A stretch of 64,000 nt of DNA from Norana najaformis (taxonomy: Eukaryota > Annelida > Clitellata > Crassiclitellata > Hormogastridae). Where the stretch lies: contig OZ029925.1 in assembly GCA_964023275.1 (NCBI GenBank), positions 7,683,913 through 7,747,912 on the forward strand, read 5' to 3'. Each line of letters opens with the position of its first letter. Within the stretch, counting starts at the first letter, position 1. Of this stretch, positions 46,190 through 57,835 are shown piece after piece. The position numbers and the translations under genes are program-made. The notes under the pieces are model-generated. The model saw nothing but the letters and a program-made list of their open reading frames with translations. It was not told the origin of the DNA and searched no databases.

Positions 46190-46982
46190 GCGAGTGGTCT
46201 TAGTATGGTATTAATATGGTCCTAATATTGTCTGAATACGGCATTAATATGGTCTTAATATGGTATTAATATGGTCCTAATATTGTCTGAATACGGCATT
46301 AATATGGTCTTAATATGGTATTAATATGGTCCTAATATTTTCTGAATACGGCATTAATATGATCTTAATATGGTCTTAATATGGTCTTAATATTGTCTTA
46401 ATATTGTCTTAATTCGGCATTATTATGGTCTTAATATGGTATTAATATGGTCCTAATATTGTCTGAATACGGCATTAATATGGTCTTAATATGGTCTTAA
46501 TATGGTCCTAATATTGTCTGAATACGGCATTAATATGGTCTTAATATGGTATTAATATGGTCCTAATATTTTCTGAATACGGCATTAATATGGTCTTAAT
46601 ATGGTCTTAATATGGTCCTAATATTGTCTTAATATTGTCTTAATACGGCATTATTATGGTCTTAATATGGTATTAATATGGTCCTAATATTGTCTGAATA
46701 CGGCATTAATATGGTCTTAATATGGTATTAATATGGTCCTAATATTGTCTGAATACGGCATTAATATGGTCTTAATATGGTATTAATATGGTCCTAATAT
46801 TTTCTGAATACGGCATTAATATGGTCTTAATATGGTATTAATATGGTCCTAATATTTTCTGAATACGGCATTAATATGGTCTTAATATGGTATTAATATG
46901 GTCCTAATATTGTCTGAATACGGCATTAATATGGTCTTAATATGGTCCTAATATTGTCTGAATACGGCATTAATATGGTCTG
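46190..46982 (+). repeat. Satellite array of about 790 bp (TTAATATGGTC units)
   Basis: About 14 higher-order units of 55-66 bp. Each has ATTAATATGGTCTTAATATG, GTATTAATATGGTCCTAATA and TTKTCTGAATACGGC. An 11-bp monomer (TTAATATGGTC) underlies it. Block pattern (G/T variants in TTGTC/TTTTC) shows repeated segmental amplification. Confidence 0.97.
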
Positions 46983-47579
46983 AAGAAAGACTAGAGCGTC
47001 GCTTGGCAGCATAGGTCAGACAACCTGCCACCATGAGTAAACATGTGCAATTAAATCGTCGAATACAGGCTGTAACAAAATTTAAAGCATAGTTCCGATA
47101 AACGACTCTCTTCGGAGAATTTCTCACAATTTGGAACCGTGATGGTTTACTATTTTATGACTAGTTAAACCAGTATGCATAATGACATAGGCCAATAGCC
47201 TTTAAAGAAAAAATTCTGTTAGGTGAATACGTTTTTAGGGAATAATAATTCTTGCATGCCTGTAATTTATTTAAGATCTTTCGGCGGGGGCGTTGGCGCT
47301 TTTGTCGGGGAGCTTTTGTCAGAGCCGCTTTCTACGGTGTACCACAGATCCGATACTATAAAATTCACCTTACTATTTCGTGCCTTGGCAAGAAATTGGG
47401 CTGAGTCGGAACCTTTTTTGCTCTGGAACCAATTTTGCATAACACCGGCCTGACTGCAGGCCGATCAAAGTGCAGACCCTGTTATGCTGCGAAGTGCAAA
47501 TTCATCATTGTGCATCTACTGAATGAGACAGAGAGGGAGAGAGACAGAACAAGAGACAGGACGACAGAAGTTTGTACGT

Positions 47580-47580
<1 letters not shown>

Positions 47581-47664
<84 letters not shown>
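47581..47664. repeat. (TA)n microsatellite
   Basis: About 41 perfect TA units. Confidence 0.97.
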
Positions 47665-47665
<1 letters not shown>

Positions 47666-47938
47666 CGCTGTGCAGATGGACCTGTCTTTGTCTTTTTCGT
47701 ACGCCTTCATTCTGTCAGTTCGGTAAATGTTTGTCACATGAAACGGAAGCTGACAGTTTTCGGTTCTAAAAAAATTCGAGTGTTGGCGCGCCTGTTATCG
47801 TGCATGAGGGGTACGAGAGGGCAGCTGGGAACAACTACAGCCCTAGATTTACACCCTGGTTTTGGCCAGGTTGAGGCAAAACCCCATTTTATATCTACTC
47901 GCTTACATAAATATTAAATAAAATACTGTCAATGGGAG

Positions 47939-47939
<1 letters not shown>

Positions 47940-47988
<49 letters not shown>

Positions 47989-47990
47989 GC
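47940..47990. repeat. (TA)n microsatellite
   Basis: TA tract with one ACA interruption. Confidence 0.95.
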
Positions 47991-48599
47991 GTTTTGCGGT
48001 TACATTTAATTCTTAGAGTTACGTGTATTAGTGTATTACACGTATCCTACTAACCCAGCTGGAGATTGAGTGACAGGTTGATTAAACTAATTACTCTCAG
48101 CGGTCATATTCGCTGCAAGTTGGCGGGTCAAGAAGCTTGACTTAATTATCCTTAACAATTTTGCTTGTTTTGGCTCCATCTGGTGCTAAGTTATGTTACA
48201 ATTGAACTGCCACTTCATGCCGAGACCTTTTAAGGAGCTTTGGATCTGTATGTTCGGCCTGCTGGTTATGTGTCATTTACCTTGGAGGTGATGACATATC
48301 GGTATCCTAATTGCAATAATGCTTCGATTTATGGCAAAGCTCCTGACTTTGCTACCTTTGTGGGATTGCTTTTGGCCTTCCGTAATCATTGCAAGGTAAT
48401 CAGATTGAGGCAGTTATGGTAAGATCATCATGTAAACAGAATTACAGTAAGCTAATTAGATAGAAATAGTCATCAATTTTAAGTTAAACAAGAGATTCGA
48501 AACTATTAAAACAAAATTCCGCTACAGGTTGATCAGAGCAAGCCACCAGCACTTGTATTTTCCCTTAGAGTGCATATAGAGAGTGCAACAATTTTACTC

Positions 48600-48665
48600 A
48601 AGATTGCTTATAGCGCCATCGACTGATGCTTCTTATTTAATGTAAGATGATATAATGTAATGTGA
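48600..48665 (-). mobile_element. SINE tail fragment
   Basis: On minus: AAGAAGCATCAGTCGATGGC then GCTATAAGCAATC. Related to the family H 3' end. Confidence 0.45.
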
Positions 48666-49554
48666 GAGCTACCATTTATTACAAAATTACAATAACTTAC
48701 ACTAAAATTTAAAATAATTTACAATAAAACATCGTAAAGTAGGTGCTATTTATGAGAAAAATGTCAAATATAAACTTCCAGCACATACCTCAAAGTTCTT
48801 CAGGTATTTCTTCCACATATTAACCATACAGTATGTTAAATAACGCTATGTGTTGCATTTTGTTACGTTTTACAGCAGCATATATTACACTATTTACATT
48901 ATGCTACAACCACCACTAACTCCCTCTGCCGGCGGCCGTCTGCTACACGTATAGGTATAATTGCTCAGCAGGTGACCATTAAGAAAGTGTCAACGATCTA
49001 TGCAAGTCCTTCTGGAAGCGTCAATCACTCCACGCTTCATGTTGCTATACATCGATGTCACTTAACTATAATCTTGTATACCTATGTGCATACGTATGTA
49101 AGTATAAATGTAGCTGTGTATCTATGTAGTCACGTATGTTTATATATACGTTATATACCCAGCCAGGCGATTAGTCTTCAATTAAGTGACACAGCGGAGC
49201 GTGTTGGCAGTCGGGCGATAATAGGGGAACCCGGGAAAAGACGTGTGTCCACTCGATTGGAACGAATGTTCATCAAGGGCAATCGATTACCAGCTTAAAG
49301 GCTCGAGAGCTCGAACTCAGTATCTCCCACTCTATTAAAATGGTGACAGCAAACGCCCCCCCCCCCCCCTAGCGACAATAGCTGTTGTGATGAGCCTCAA
49401 GCCCGACTGGTATAGGCCTATACATTGCTAACACATATATGGACACGGAGTTCTGAGCGACAGCAACTGACCGTGGAACTCATGGATGACAGTCGCTTAG
49501 ATGTAACGGTATTCAATTCAGTCTTGCACCACCCTATATATATATTAATTTTTT

Positions 49555-49605
49555 TTAAATCAGAAATTTATATAGCGCAGCATCAAGAGAATTTAATCAG
49601 ACCCT
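49555..49605 (-). mobile_element. SINE tail fragment
   Basis: On minus: TTGATGCTGCGCTATATAAA then TTTCTGA. Confidence 0.4.
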
Positions 49606-50194
49606 AGTCTAATGATGTTAAAGTTAAATAACAATAAAAAGTTAAAGCGAAGCATTGAATGCGATTAACGCATATTAGGTTTTATATATAAGTTTATCCT
49701 ATTCAGTGTTTCACTTAACTCATATATATATTTTTTTTGAAAATAGAGCTTTGGACATAATTACTGTATTACAGAAGTCCATAAAGTGAATTTCGAATCC
49801 AGTTGCTAATAAATAGATTTACAAGAGTGTAAACATATGTCTCCATTCGCGGTCAAGCGTAACGAATGGAAGTTAATATCCCATCATCGTTGAACTGCAG
49901 CAACTTGATTCGATTCAATAATTAAGTTGATTCCAAGCAACGGATTATCTGCATCCGGAGTCGAGGCTAAGGACTTGACGGATCCGGTTAGAGATGGCGA
50001 ACGAATACTCCGGGGCACAAGGCAATTTGATCTGGTCGGGATTTGTGTCAGAGGCCACTGGGATAAGGGCGCTATATAATCCAGGATAAATGAAGGACGG
50101 ATATTTCGAGAAGAAATCCATGGCCGATAGAGAGAAACCTGTGTGACACCGATTGGTTTGAGAGCTCGGCTTGTGACGCGGAGAGTGTGAGTCT

Positions 50195-50275
50195 TTCACT
50201 CACAGTTGCTCAGCGCCACTGATTCATGTTCTGTCATTAGATAGTGGCGCTTAATAAATATAGGAATGAAAATCC
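50195..50275 (+). mobile_element. SINE family F, 3' fragment
   Basis: GTCTTTCACTCACAGTTGC, TCAGCGCCACTGATTCATG and TAGTGGCGCTTAATAAATAT match the minus-strand element at 43.8 kb. Confidence 0.7.
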
Positions 50276-50410
50276 ATGACGGGTAATGTATGGAAATGAT
50301 TCCATCATCTAAGTTCAACTGGGATTGACTGCAGTTGGCAGCGATGAATATGACACGGGAAGGCGTTGGAGCAGAACCGCCATCAGAGAGGCTCTGATTA
50401 GTTTCACTTG

Positions 50411-50522
50411 AAGGAAGGAAGGAAGGAAGGTAGGAAGGAATGAAAGAAAGGAAGAAAAGAAGAAAGGAAGGAGGAAAGGAACGAACGAAAGAACAAAGGA
50501 AAGAAGGAAGCAAGGAAGGATG
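50411..50522. repeat. (GGAA)n microsatellite
   Basis: GGAA/GAAA tetramers with AAGA and CGAA variants. Confidence 0.93.
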
Positions 50523-50754
50523 GCAGTAATGAAGAAAATAAGTAAAAAAGGAAGAATTACAATCAGTAGTAGACGCAATTTTCGGTGTCAAAGACTCAGA
50601 GCTGTTAAGGAATTATCTTGCCAGAGAGCGATCAAGTACACGTGCCCTCCGCCAATCTATTCACATCTCGGCTGTCATCATACTAGGCTTACATTACTCT
50701 TTTACAGTTCGTAACATTACCGTGCCCCTTTGCACCTACACTATACATTATACT

Positions 50755-51015
50755 GCATCATCATCGTCATCATCATCAGCAGCAGAAGCATCATCATCAT
50801 CTTCTTCATCCTCCTTCTCCTCCTCCTAGTCATCATCATCTTCATCATCATTATCAGCAGCATCATCATCAGCATCATCATCAGCAGCAGCAGCGGTAGC
50901 AGCAGCAGCATCAGCAGCATTAGCAGCATCATCATCCTCTTCATCCTCTTTCTCCTCCTCCTAGTCATCATCATCTTCATCATCATCACCACCATCGTCA
51001 TCATCATCGGTCTAC
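50755..51015. repeat. (ATC)n/(AGC)n microsatellite 90 bp past the EMX exon 2 donor
   Basis: CATCAT, CAGCAG and CTCCTC triplets over 260 bp, with an internal duplicated block (TCTTCATCCTCYTTCTCCTC and onwards at about 50,800 and 50,938). Confidence 0.95.
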
Positions 51016-51102
51016 CCACGTGCATGCTGAGCGTCCCCGTAGTGGTTGGTGCTTTATGTGACTGTCGACAGTTGAACAGACTGTCGCGTGCAGATTGTTT
51101 AC

Positions 51103-51272
51103 CTGTGTTTCGGTGAGACTGAGGCTGGCAGCCAGGTCCTTCCTCTCCTGACCGACGACGTATTGGTTGCTGTCGAACGCTTCCTCGAGTCGAACCAGCT
51201 GAGTCGGCGAAAATGCCGTCCGTATTCGCTTCGGCTTTCGATACTGGAGACAAGTGAACGGCGTCTCCGGTC
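51103..51272 (-). CDS. emx: EMX homeobox protein, exon 2 (residues 220-276)
   Basis: 170 nt; acceptor ATTCCTGTAG|GA (phase 1 in) and donor CAG|GTAAAC (phase 0 out). It encodes a short lead ([12 protein letters not shown]) and homeodomain positions 1-44: [20 protein letters not shown], then [18 protein letters not shown] and [21 protein letters not shown] and [17 protein letters not shown] are hallmark EMX-class homeodomain strings. The homeodomain (residues 233-292) is DNA-binding, with nuclear action in head and brain patterning in characterised animals. Interruption between positions 44 and 45 is a common homeobox intron site. Confidence 0.95.
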
Positions 51273-51464
51273 CTACAGGAATGCAGCATTACCAAAACAT
51301 GACAAGCACTGTATATATATAGCATAGTTTATGCAGATAATTGTAGATATTAATGTAAGTATTATATGCAAATGTGAGTGCAAACGAATGATTATTAATG
51401 TCAGTGTTCATGAGCTTTCTTTCCTTGTGCCTTTCTTCCTTCCATTTCTTCCAGTCTTCTTGCC

Positions 51465-51540
51465 TTAAAAACTTCTATAGCGCCGCCGTGATAATGTACA
51501 AGACATGCATCGAATCTCTGAGAGTGGGCATAACTGTGGA
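51465..51540 (-). mobile_element. SINE family H tail in EMX intron 1
   Basis: On minus: GATTCGATGCATGTCTTGTA, CATTATCACGGCGGCGC, TATAGAAGTTTTTAAGG. Same terminus as at 24.5 kb. Confidence 0.6.
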
Positions 51541-51689
51541 TGTTCTTAGTGTGATGTGCTTAACGTAAAGAAGAGTCCAGAGGGTTTGTCTCAAGCATGA
51601 TGTTCAGCTATTTGGAGTTCTTAAGTATAAGGCCTAAGGGAGTGCTTGCATTATCTTCAGGAAAGGCGCCATGCTCAAACGAAGGAAAG

Positions 51690-51835
51690 CAGAAAGGACG
51701 GGTGGAAAGAAAAAAAGAGCAGTGGAGGAATGGAAGAACATAAAAAGGAAAAGGGAAGAACGGAAGGAAGGAAGGATTGAAGGAAGGAAGGAAGAATGGA
51801 AGAAAGGAAGGAAAGAATGAACGAACGATTGCATA
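51690..51835. repeat. (GAAG/GGAA)n microsatellite
   Basis: GGAAG/GAAAG tetramers and pentamers. Confidence 0.93.
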
Positions 51836-52084
51836 AAGGAATGAATTGCCGATTCAGCCAAAGAAATGAGGAATCAAGGTTACAGGGAAAGAATAAATGG
51901 TTGGTGTAAATACATTTAAGCTAAGGTAATTGATGATTTATGCTGCGCCTATACGAAGATATAGAATAAGCTTCATGAAGGATCAGGTCTCGCTGGAAAA
52001 GTACTGTATATATACTCAGTTGTCCGATTTGACCAAGGCGACGTCACTGTGACGTGCTTCTGACGTCAGATAAGAACCACAAAC

Positions 52085-52195
52085 TGAGTTATAGCTTATC
52101 TAATCTATTCTAATCTAGTCTAATCTAATAAAATCTAAGAACTTCAGTAGCGCCGTCATAACGATGAAATAGACATCAATCGATGGCGATCATAT
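52085..52195 (-). mobile_element. SINE family H tail with (TTAGA)n
   Basis: On minus: CCATCGATTGATGTCTATTT, CATCGTTATGACGGCGCTA, CTGAAGTTCTTAG, then AGATTTTATTAGATTAGACT pentamers. Confidence 0.7.
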
Positions 52196-53089
52196 AAACA
52201 GACCTGCAAGTTAATGTGTCCAGGATTGAGTACTTTAGATTGCAGCGAGACATTTTAGTTTGGATGAACAGGAAACTCTTAGGCCTACATAGGACATTAA
52301 GATTATGGAGTAGTCGAAGGCCACGATATTTGTGTGGCTGTCTATCACTGCAGCTGATGTCTTGCACTGCCAGACTGAGTCTTCGAGACACGTGTATCTG
52401 CTTGTAGAAGACACTGACTTCGATATAGTAACCCATATTTGAACAGAAGTTATAAAACATGTGATTTTGATATCGTGGCGGATCCAGAAGCTTAAAAAAG
52501 TGGAGAAAGCAAAGCAAGCTAGGGGTTGCATACACTTAGCTTTTCCGAATTTTCTATGCCTGCTGAAGGCTTAGTGAGCTGAAATATGTTCGATTCCATA
52601 ATTTAGTCTCCCAGATTTTTATGACCTTTCTAAAGTGTAACTGAATTTTTCGTCACATTTTTGTTAGTTTCTGATGACCTTCTTAGTTTCTCTGCATCAT
52701 GATGACCTGATGTGATTTCCCGTGATTTTTTGTTTCGAATGATTTACCATTAAGTTGTTAGCTTTTCAGAGTTTTTGCTTCCACTTCATTGCTTTTCTTC
52801 AGGTGTTAGCAAATGCATTACTTACTTGCTTCCCAGTGTTATTGCCTTTTTTAATTTTCAAGTTTTATCATCTTTAGTAGTTTTCCAATTTTATTAACTT
52901 AAAAAATTATTTTTCCAGCTTCATCTCCGTTTTTAATTTCCCAGTTTAATCATTGTCTTGTTTACTTTACAAGTTTAGTGGGCAACCATCACCTTAATCA
53001 GTTGTGGGGCAATATGAATCAAGTGAGGGCTTGGATCCATCCTTCAGCTGACTGATTTTTCAACCTCAGGACCACATTTCTGGGTAAGA

Positions 53090-53515
53090 TTTAGAATCGT
53101 TTAAACGAGTATATGTTACTACGGAGTTTCGTTAGAATCCTTTAAGCAAGTGTTTGATTATAGTTTCTCTAGAGTCGTTTAAGCAAGTATGAATCAATGA
53201 ATCAGCAATGAGTGAGATGACGGCTTGGATCCAAACTTAAGCTGACTGATTTTTCAACCTCACTCTCCGGAGTGTGGTTTAAAGTCGTTTAAACAAGTAT
53301 GTCACTATACACAGTTTCTATGAAGTCCTTAAATCAAGTGTTTAATTATAGTTTCTATAGAGCGTATAAACAAGTCGTTATAGTTTCTATAGAGTCGTTT
53401 AAACAAGTGTTTGATTATAGTTTCTATTGAGAAACTTGTTTAAACAAGTGTGTTACTATATATAATCCATAGAGACGTTTAAACAAGTATTTTCTCTTCG
53501 GTTGTTTAAACCGAG
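53090..53515 (-). repeat. Degenerate 40-48-bp minisatellite with GTTTAAAC in EMX intron 1
   Basis: About eight units with TCGTTTAAACAAGT and TATAGTTTCTATAGAGTC motifs, diverged and of variable length. Some lengthened units contain ATCAATGAGT...GCTGACTGATTTTTCAACCTC (about 53,010 and 53,215). The array stops about 20 bp from the exon 1 donor. Confidence 0.85.
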
Positions 53516-53534
53516 TAAATTGAGTGAATCTTGC

Positions 53535-54192
53535 CTGGAAATCTGTGCCCGAGTAAGTCGATGCTTCGTGGAATCGGAAATGGATAAGAGGAGCATCTTG
53601 CCGTCGATGGAAAGTTCCAGATGAGGGGATCGAGGTTCTTCTGATGCGCCGCGAAAGGATGGACGCCAAAGTGTCTCCCCGAGGCCAGAGCAGCCGCCGA
53701 GACGATCAGAGGGTGGAACGGAGTACCCCCTGCAGCGTTGATGGAGGCCAGCTGAAGAGGGGCTCTCTTATCGAACCCTGACGCAAGAGGGTTCAGCGAC
53801 GAGCAGAGGTCCTCCAGTCGGTCGCACCCCTGCAGCTGAAGATGAGGTGCACCACCCTTGTGGTGATGATAATGGTGATGTCCAAGCAGCATCGCGGTCA
53901 GGGCGGAGTTCGAGGGGTGCGGTACCACGGGGCGGAATCCGGGCGTTCGCTGGAGTACGTCAGCCGGAAGAGACGGAGGTATCAGCGGAAGTGGAGACTG
54001 CTTTCCCGATGACTCAGAGTCTGGCAGTGAAACGGATCGCTTCCGGTCCTTACGCTGGTCCGCAGTTTCCGGATCTGAGTTCGAGACCGGACTGGTTCGG
54101 TCTTCGTCCTTCAAGTCAGGGGTTGTCCGCCCCACAATCGATTCGATCGTGAAGGACTTTGGTTTCCGGTTTGACCCGACAGCGGCCGCCAT
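53535..54192 (-). CDS. emx: EMX homeobox protein, exon 1 (residues 1-219 plus one base)
   Basis: Start ATG at 54,192 has context AAAATGG and precedes MAAAVGSNRKPKSFTIESIV. The frame stays open further upstream but without another ATG, so I take this one. KSFTIESIV (13-20) is the eh1-type motif near the N-terminus of EMX proteins, known in the family to recruit Groucho/TLE corepressors. The middle is Ser/Pro/Asp-rich with a HHHYHHH run. The end reads SIDLLGHRFPG; vertebrate EMX has LGHRFQG at the same place, just before its exon junction. The canonical YPWL hexapeptide is not intact (SSYPFPIPRS instead). The donor appears to be CCAG|GCAAGA: joining there keeps phase 1 with exon 2 (G codon = G+GA). 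The three exons give 455 residues, against about 250-290 in vertebrate EMX1/2. Confidence 0.92.
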
Positions 54193-54960
54193 TTTAAGCG
54201 CAGGAGCCAGCAGTAATCGTAACACAGAAAGTTGTAATGTAAACAAAGGTTCATATAGAGCTGTAGCAACAGTCACTCTTTAAACTGTAACTGAACTTCA
54301 TAAATTACTGTTTATGTCAAATTCTGCCCAAATTGATTTTAAGCCGAGAAGACGAAAACGGCGATTGATAAATCGAAATTTAGATTCCTATTAATAAACA
54401 TTTATTCTCTAATATATATCGGCCAAATATTTTTGGTTTTCTGATATTACGTAAGCATCATTCAGGTAGAGAAACTCTGTTTTCTTTCGTTTGCAGTTAG
54501 CGATCGACAATAATCCAGGGCTGAAACAACAGTCGAGATGAGCCCAAAGCCGGCATCGGCTACACCCGGGTCGGTACCGGCGGACTGTAACGCGAGTGTC
54601 GGGCTCGTCGTTACAGGTGAAACGCTTGAAGAGGCTCGGTCGGTTAGAGGCCTGTCTTAATTAGCTGCAAACGTCGACAATAGCGTCGGCTCATTAACAA
54701 ATTGCAGTCTGTCTCACTTTCTTGTCTGTTTGCTTATGTTCGTCAATATTAGTCTCTCATTTACGAAATTATCCGAGGATGCAGCCGAGCAAACGTCGAA
54801 GGAGGAGCCAACGGACAACCGCCCGGTCAATAGGAAAGTCTGTAGCATCCTGCGGATGCGTCGGCGGACGTGATTGGTCGGAGCGGGAGCAACGCTGGGA
54901 CGGGCAGAAACCTGAGCGATAATTGGATAATTTGATGTATTTGCTAGCAGACGCAGTACC
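54193..54960 (-). promoter_or_regulatory. EMX 5' UTR and putative promoter region
   Basis: Unique sequence upstream of the ATG. A CpG-rich block (54,530-54,690) includes GGTCGGTACCGGCGG and two homeodomain-type cores (CTTAATTAGC at about 54,656; CTCATTAAC at about 54,692) plus a SOX-like GACAATAG. No clear TATA or initiator was identified. Promoter assignment is by position only. Confidence 0.35.
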
Positions 54961-55234
54961 GAAGCTGTAGGGAGGAAGTGCTGTGCAGTCGGTGGGAGAA
55001 TGGGTGGTTTGTGGGGAGATGGATGAAGATGGGTGGAGACAAATGTAGGGTTAAGGATGGAGAACGTTCACGGTCGAAAGAGGCATAGAAGCTAGCCAAT
55101 TAAGGAGATCAATGCGGTTATACAGAACTGCGAAGGCGTGTAGGTCACATGGCCATGGTTGGAGTCGGACAAGGATAGCGACGAAGCTTCTCCAATGGTT
55201 GACGATTGTTTACTTCGGTTTCACTTGATGCCAC

Positions 55235-55295
55235 CAACGATTGATGCTTTATGCGATATGATAGCGGCGCTATATAAAAGTCAATCGTTGGCTTT
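55235..55295 (+). mobile_element. SINE family H-like tail
   Basis: AACGATTGATGCTTTATGCG, ATATGATAGCGGCGC, TATATAAAAGTC. Confidence 0.55.
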
Positions 55296-55437
55296 ATTTT
55301 GTCTGTAGAAGGTGACCATATAGCATATTTAAATCGAAGCCCCCTCCACATTCAAATCAATACAAAACGATAGAGAACTGAAGACCTTTCTAACTCCCTA
55401 TAGCTACTTGCAACGTAGCCGGTTTTCAGTGGATTAG

Positions 55438-55483
55438 TGTGTGTGTGTGTGTGTGTGTATGTGTGTGTGTGTTTGTGTGTGGT
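55438..55483. repeat. (TG)n microsatellite
   Basis: TG dinucleotides with TATG interruption. Confidence 0.93.
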
Positions 55484-55599
55484 GGCTAGCTAGTGTGGCG
55501 TTTCCAACATGGCGTAGAATCATTATAATATAGGCCAATACAAGCCACGATATATATATTATATATATATATGTCTGACTTCTGGCATTAACCTGACGA

Positions 55600-55675
55600 C
55601 GGCTAGGTCTTTAGGTCGCCATCGGTTGATGCCTTGTGCATTAGACACTGGAGCTATATAAATTACTAAATATAT
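55600..55675 (+). mobile_element. SINE family H-like tail
   Basis: GTCGCCATCGGTTGATGCCT, TGTGCATTAGACACTGGAGC, TATATAAATTACTAAAT. Confidence 0.55.
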
Positions 55676-55804
55676 AGAAAAACCAAAGGAATTTATACAC
55701 TCAAATATTTCAAATATGTTTATGTATCTTATATTGGGCTGTATATTTATCCACAGCTCAAGATAGGATTATGGTGCCTTAACAAGGTCTACAAAAATAT
55801 ATAA

Positions 55805-55807
<3 letters not shown>

Positions 55808-55841
<34 letters not shown>

Positions 55842-55842
55842 T
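55808..55842. repeat. (TA)n microsatellite
   Basis: About 16 TA units. Confidence 0.93.
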
Positions 55843-56109
55843 AGGGAGGAGGTGCTGGCGTAATGTATGTATATATTTAGGCTATATAAAGTACACAGAC
55901 CATTGATGGAGACTGAGATTGATCGCTGTGTCTGATGAGAAGGGCGTTTATACGCTGCAAGTGTCTGTCGACCCTTTAATAGACTAATTGGTTTCGACTC
56001 CTGAGAAGACGAACAAACAAAAGAAAGGGATTTGTTTATACAAAGCGCCTTATATTATATCACATTTACAAAGATCAAATGAAGCAAACCTTACAATGAT
56101 CGACATAGC

Positions 56110-56275
56110 ATCCATCCATACATACATACATATACATATATATATGTTTCGATACATACATACATACATACATACACACATACATACATACATACATATA
56201 CATATATATATGTTTCGATACATACATACATACATATATATACATATATATATATATATGTTTCGATATATGTAT
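56110..56275. repeat. (ACAT)n microsatellite with recurring TATGTTTCGATA
   Basis: Three blocks, each CATACATACATA... then TATATATGTTTCGATA, so the whole block has been duplicated at a period of about 65-75 bp. Confidence 0.93.
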
Positions 56276-56439
56276 CCATAAAGTAGACTAACAAAACATC
56301 TCATTCTATAGTACACATGTGTACATGTACATAGACTCGATTTAATAAGTGTTCTGATTTCAGGAGAGAATAGCTATAGGAATGCAATTCATGAACTTCT
56401 GTTAATGCGTTAAGCCGTTGAGATGCAGAGGTGCATATC

Positions 56440-56690
56440 CACTTGATGCTGCTGCTGCTGCTCTGGTTGGTACGACAACGCATATGATAACAATGATTAT
56501 GATGACGACGACGACGGTGATGATAATATTGACGATAAGGATGAGGAGTGGATTGTGGTGGTGGTGATGGTGGTGACGATGATGATAATAAGATGCTATA
56601 TCTTATTAGAGGAGGAGAGGATTTCGATGATGATGATGAGGAGGAGGAAGAGGAGGAGGAGGATGCTGATGATGATGGAGATAAATACGG
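56440..56690. repeat. (GAT/GAC/GAG)n triplet-rich tract
   Basis: GCT, GAT, GAC, GGT and GAG triplets, interrupted. A Ser-rich frame on minus is spurious. Confidence 0.85.
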
Positions 56691-57619
56691 TGACGACATA
56701 GCGGATTGTGGCAAATGCTGTGTTTGATTTAAGCGTTACTCTGTGTTTTCTCTCATTGGGCTACGATACTCTGGACATATATTCATGCATGTATGCATGT
56801 ATACATACATACATGCATTCGGTGATTGTGTCTCTACTGACTCTTCAAATGACTCTTAGCGATGCTGTGGATGAAAATCATCTCTGAAGAGTCCTATATA
56901 TTGACGATCGAAGCAATTCCATTGTCTCGATGAAAGCCACAGTAAGGACCTCTGCATCTTTTCAGATCAGCATCCACGTCTGCATCATCATCCTTCTTCA
57001 TATACAATACAGACTCATTTTGTTTATTTGCAGCACTTAAGAATTAATTAATAATAAATAAACAAATAAACCTAAGCATATATACATACATACATATATA
57101 CATAGATATATACATACAAAAGTCGGCGCATGTCAGCAGCCATTTCGACTGTTGACTCGCCTTCTGTGTCGTTTTGGTCTTAATTCGGAACGTGTTTCAT
57201 AAATCTGCATGTTTGGACGTTTCCTCTTGCTAAGTTTTGGTGCCGGATATAATCGTTGTTTCCGTCACAGATTTAGAACAATTTGGGTGATATTCACTTT
57301 TCAATCGGCAGGTGGAGGCACCTGTCCATATATAGCATTCGCCAGCTACCTGTGAGGTAGCGAGTTCAATGCATGCATGATTGCACATTCTAATAGACCA
57401 TTTATGTAGAGCCTATGCATGCCTTGGAATAGCAAACAGTGTTTAAATGCTTCCCTTCAACTTCAAATTGCACAATAGCTTTTTTCAAATTACTGTCCTT
57501 TCGCCAAAGCTCCCTCTGTTCGAACCCAGTCATGTTCATTACCTCAAATGATTTTAGCTCATCCGAAGAGTAACTTCACACTAATCGCTCCCTCCGAAAA
57601 TAAGTTACGGACAAACGGA
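56691..57619. other. Intergenic DNA, no gene recognised
   Basis: AT-rich unique sequence with a short ACAT tract at about 57,075-57,120. Confidence 0.4.
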
Positions 57620-57624
57620 AGGCG

Positions 57625-57659
<35 letters not shown>

Positions 57660-57835
57660 TGGCGGACGGACAGACATATACAATAATGATAAGGAAGTCC
57701 ATCTGTCGCTGTCCCTCTGTCAATACGTCTGCCTGTTTCTCTGTACGTCCGACTTCTTACATACAGCCAGACAGAAAGGCGGATGGACGGAGAAACAGAC
57801 ATACAGAGGGACGGACGGACGGACGGAGAGAAAGA
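57620..57835. repeat. (CAGA)n and (CGGA)n tracts
   Basis: CAGA run at 57,630-57,662 and GGAC/CGGA run at 57,805-57,825, separated by a CAGACAGAAAGGCGG-type variant. Confidence 0.85.
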
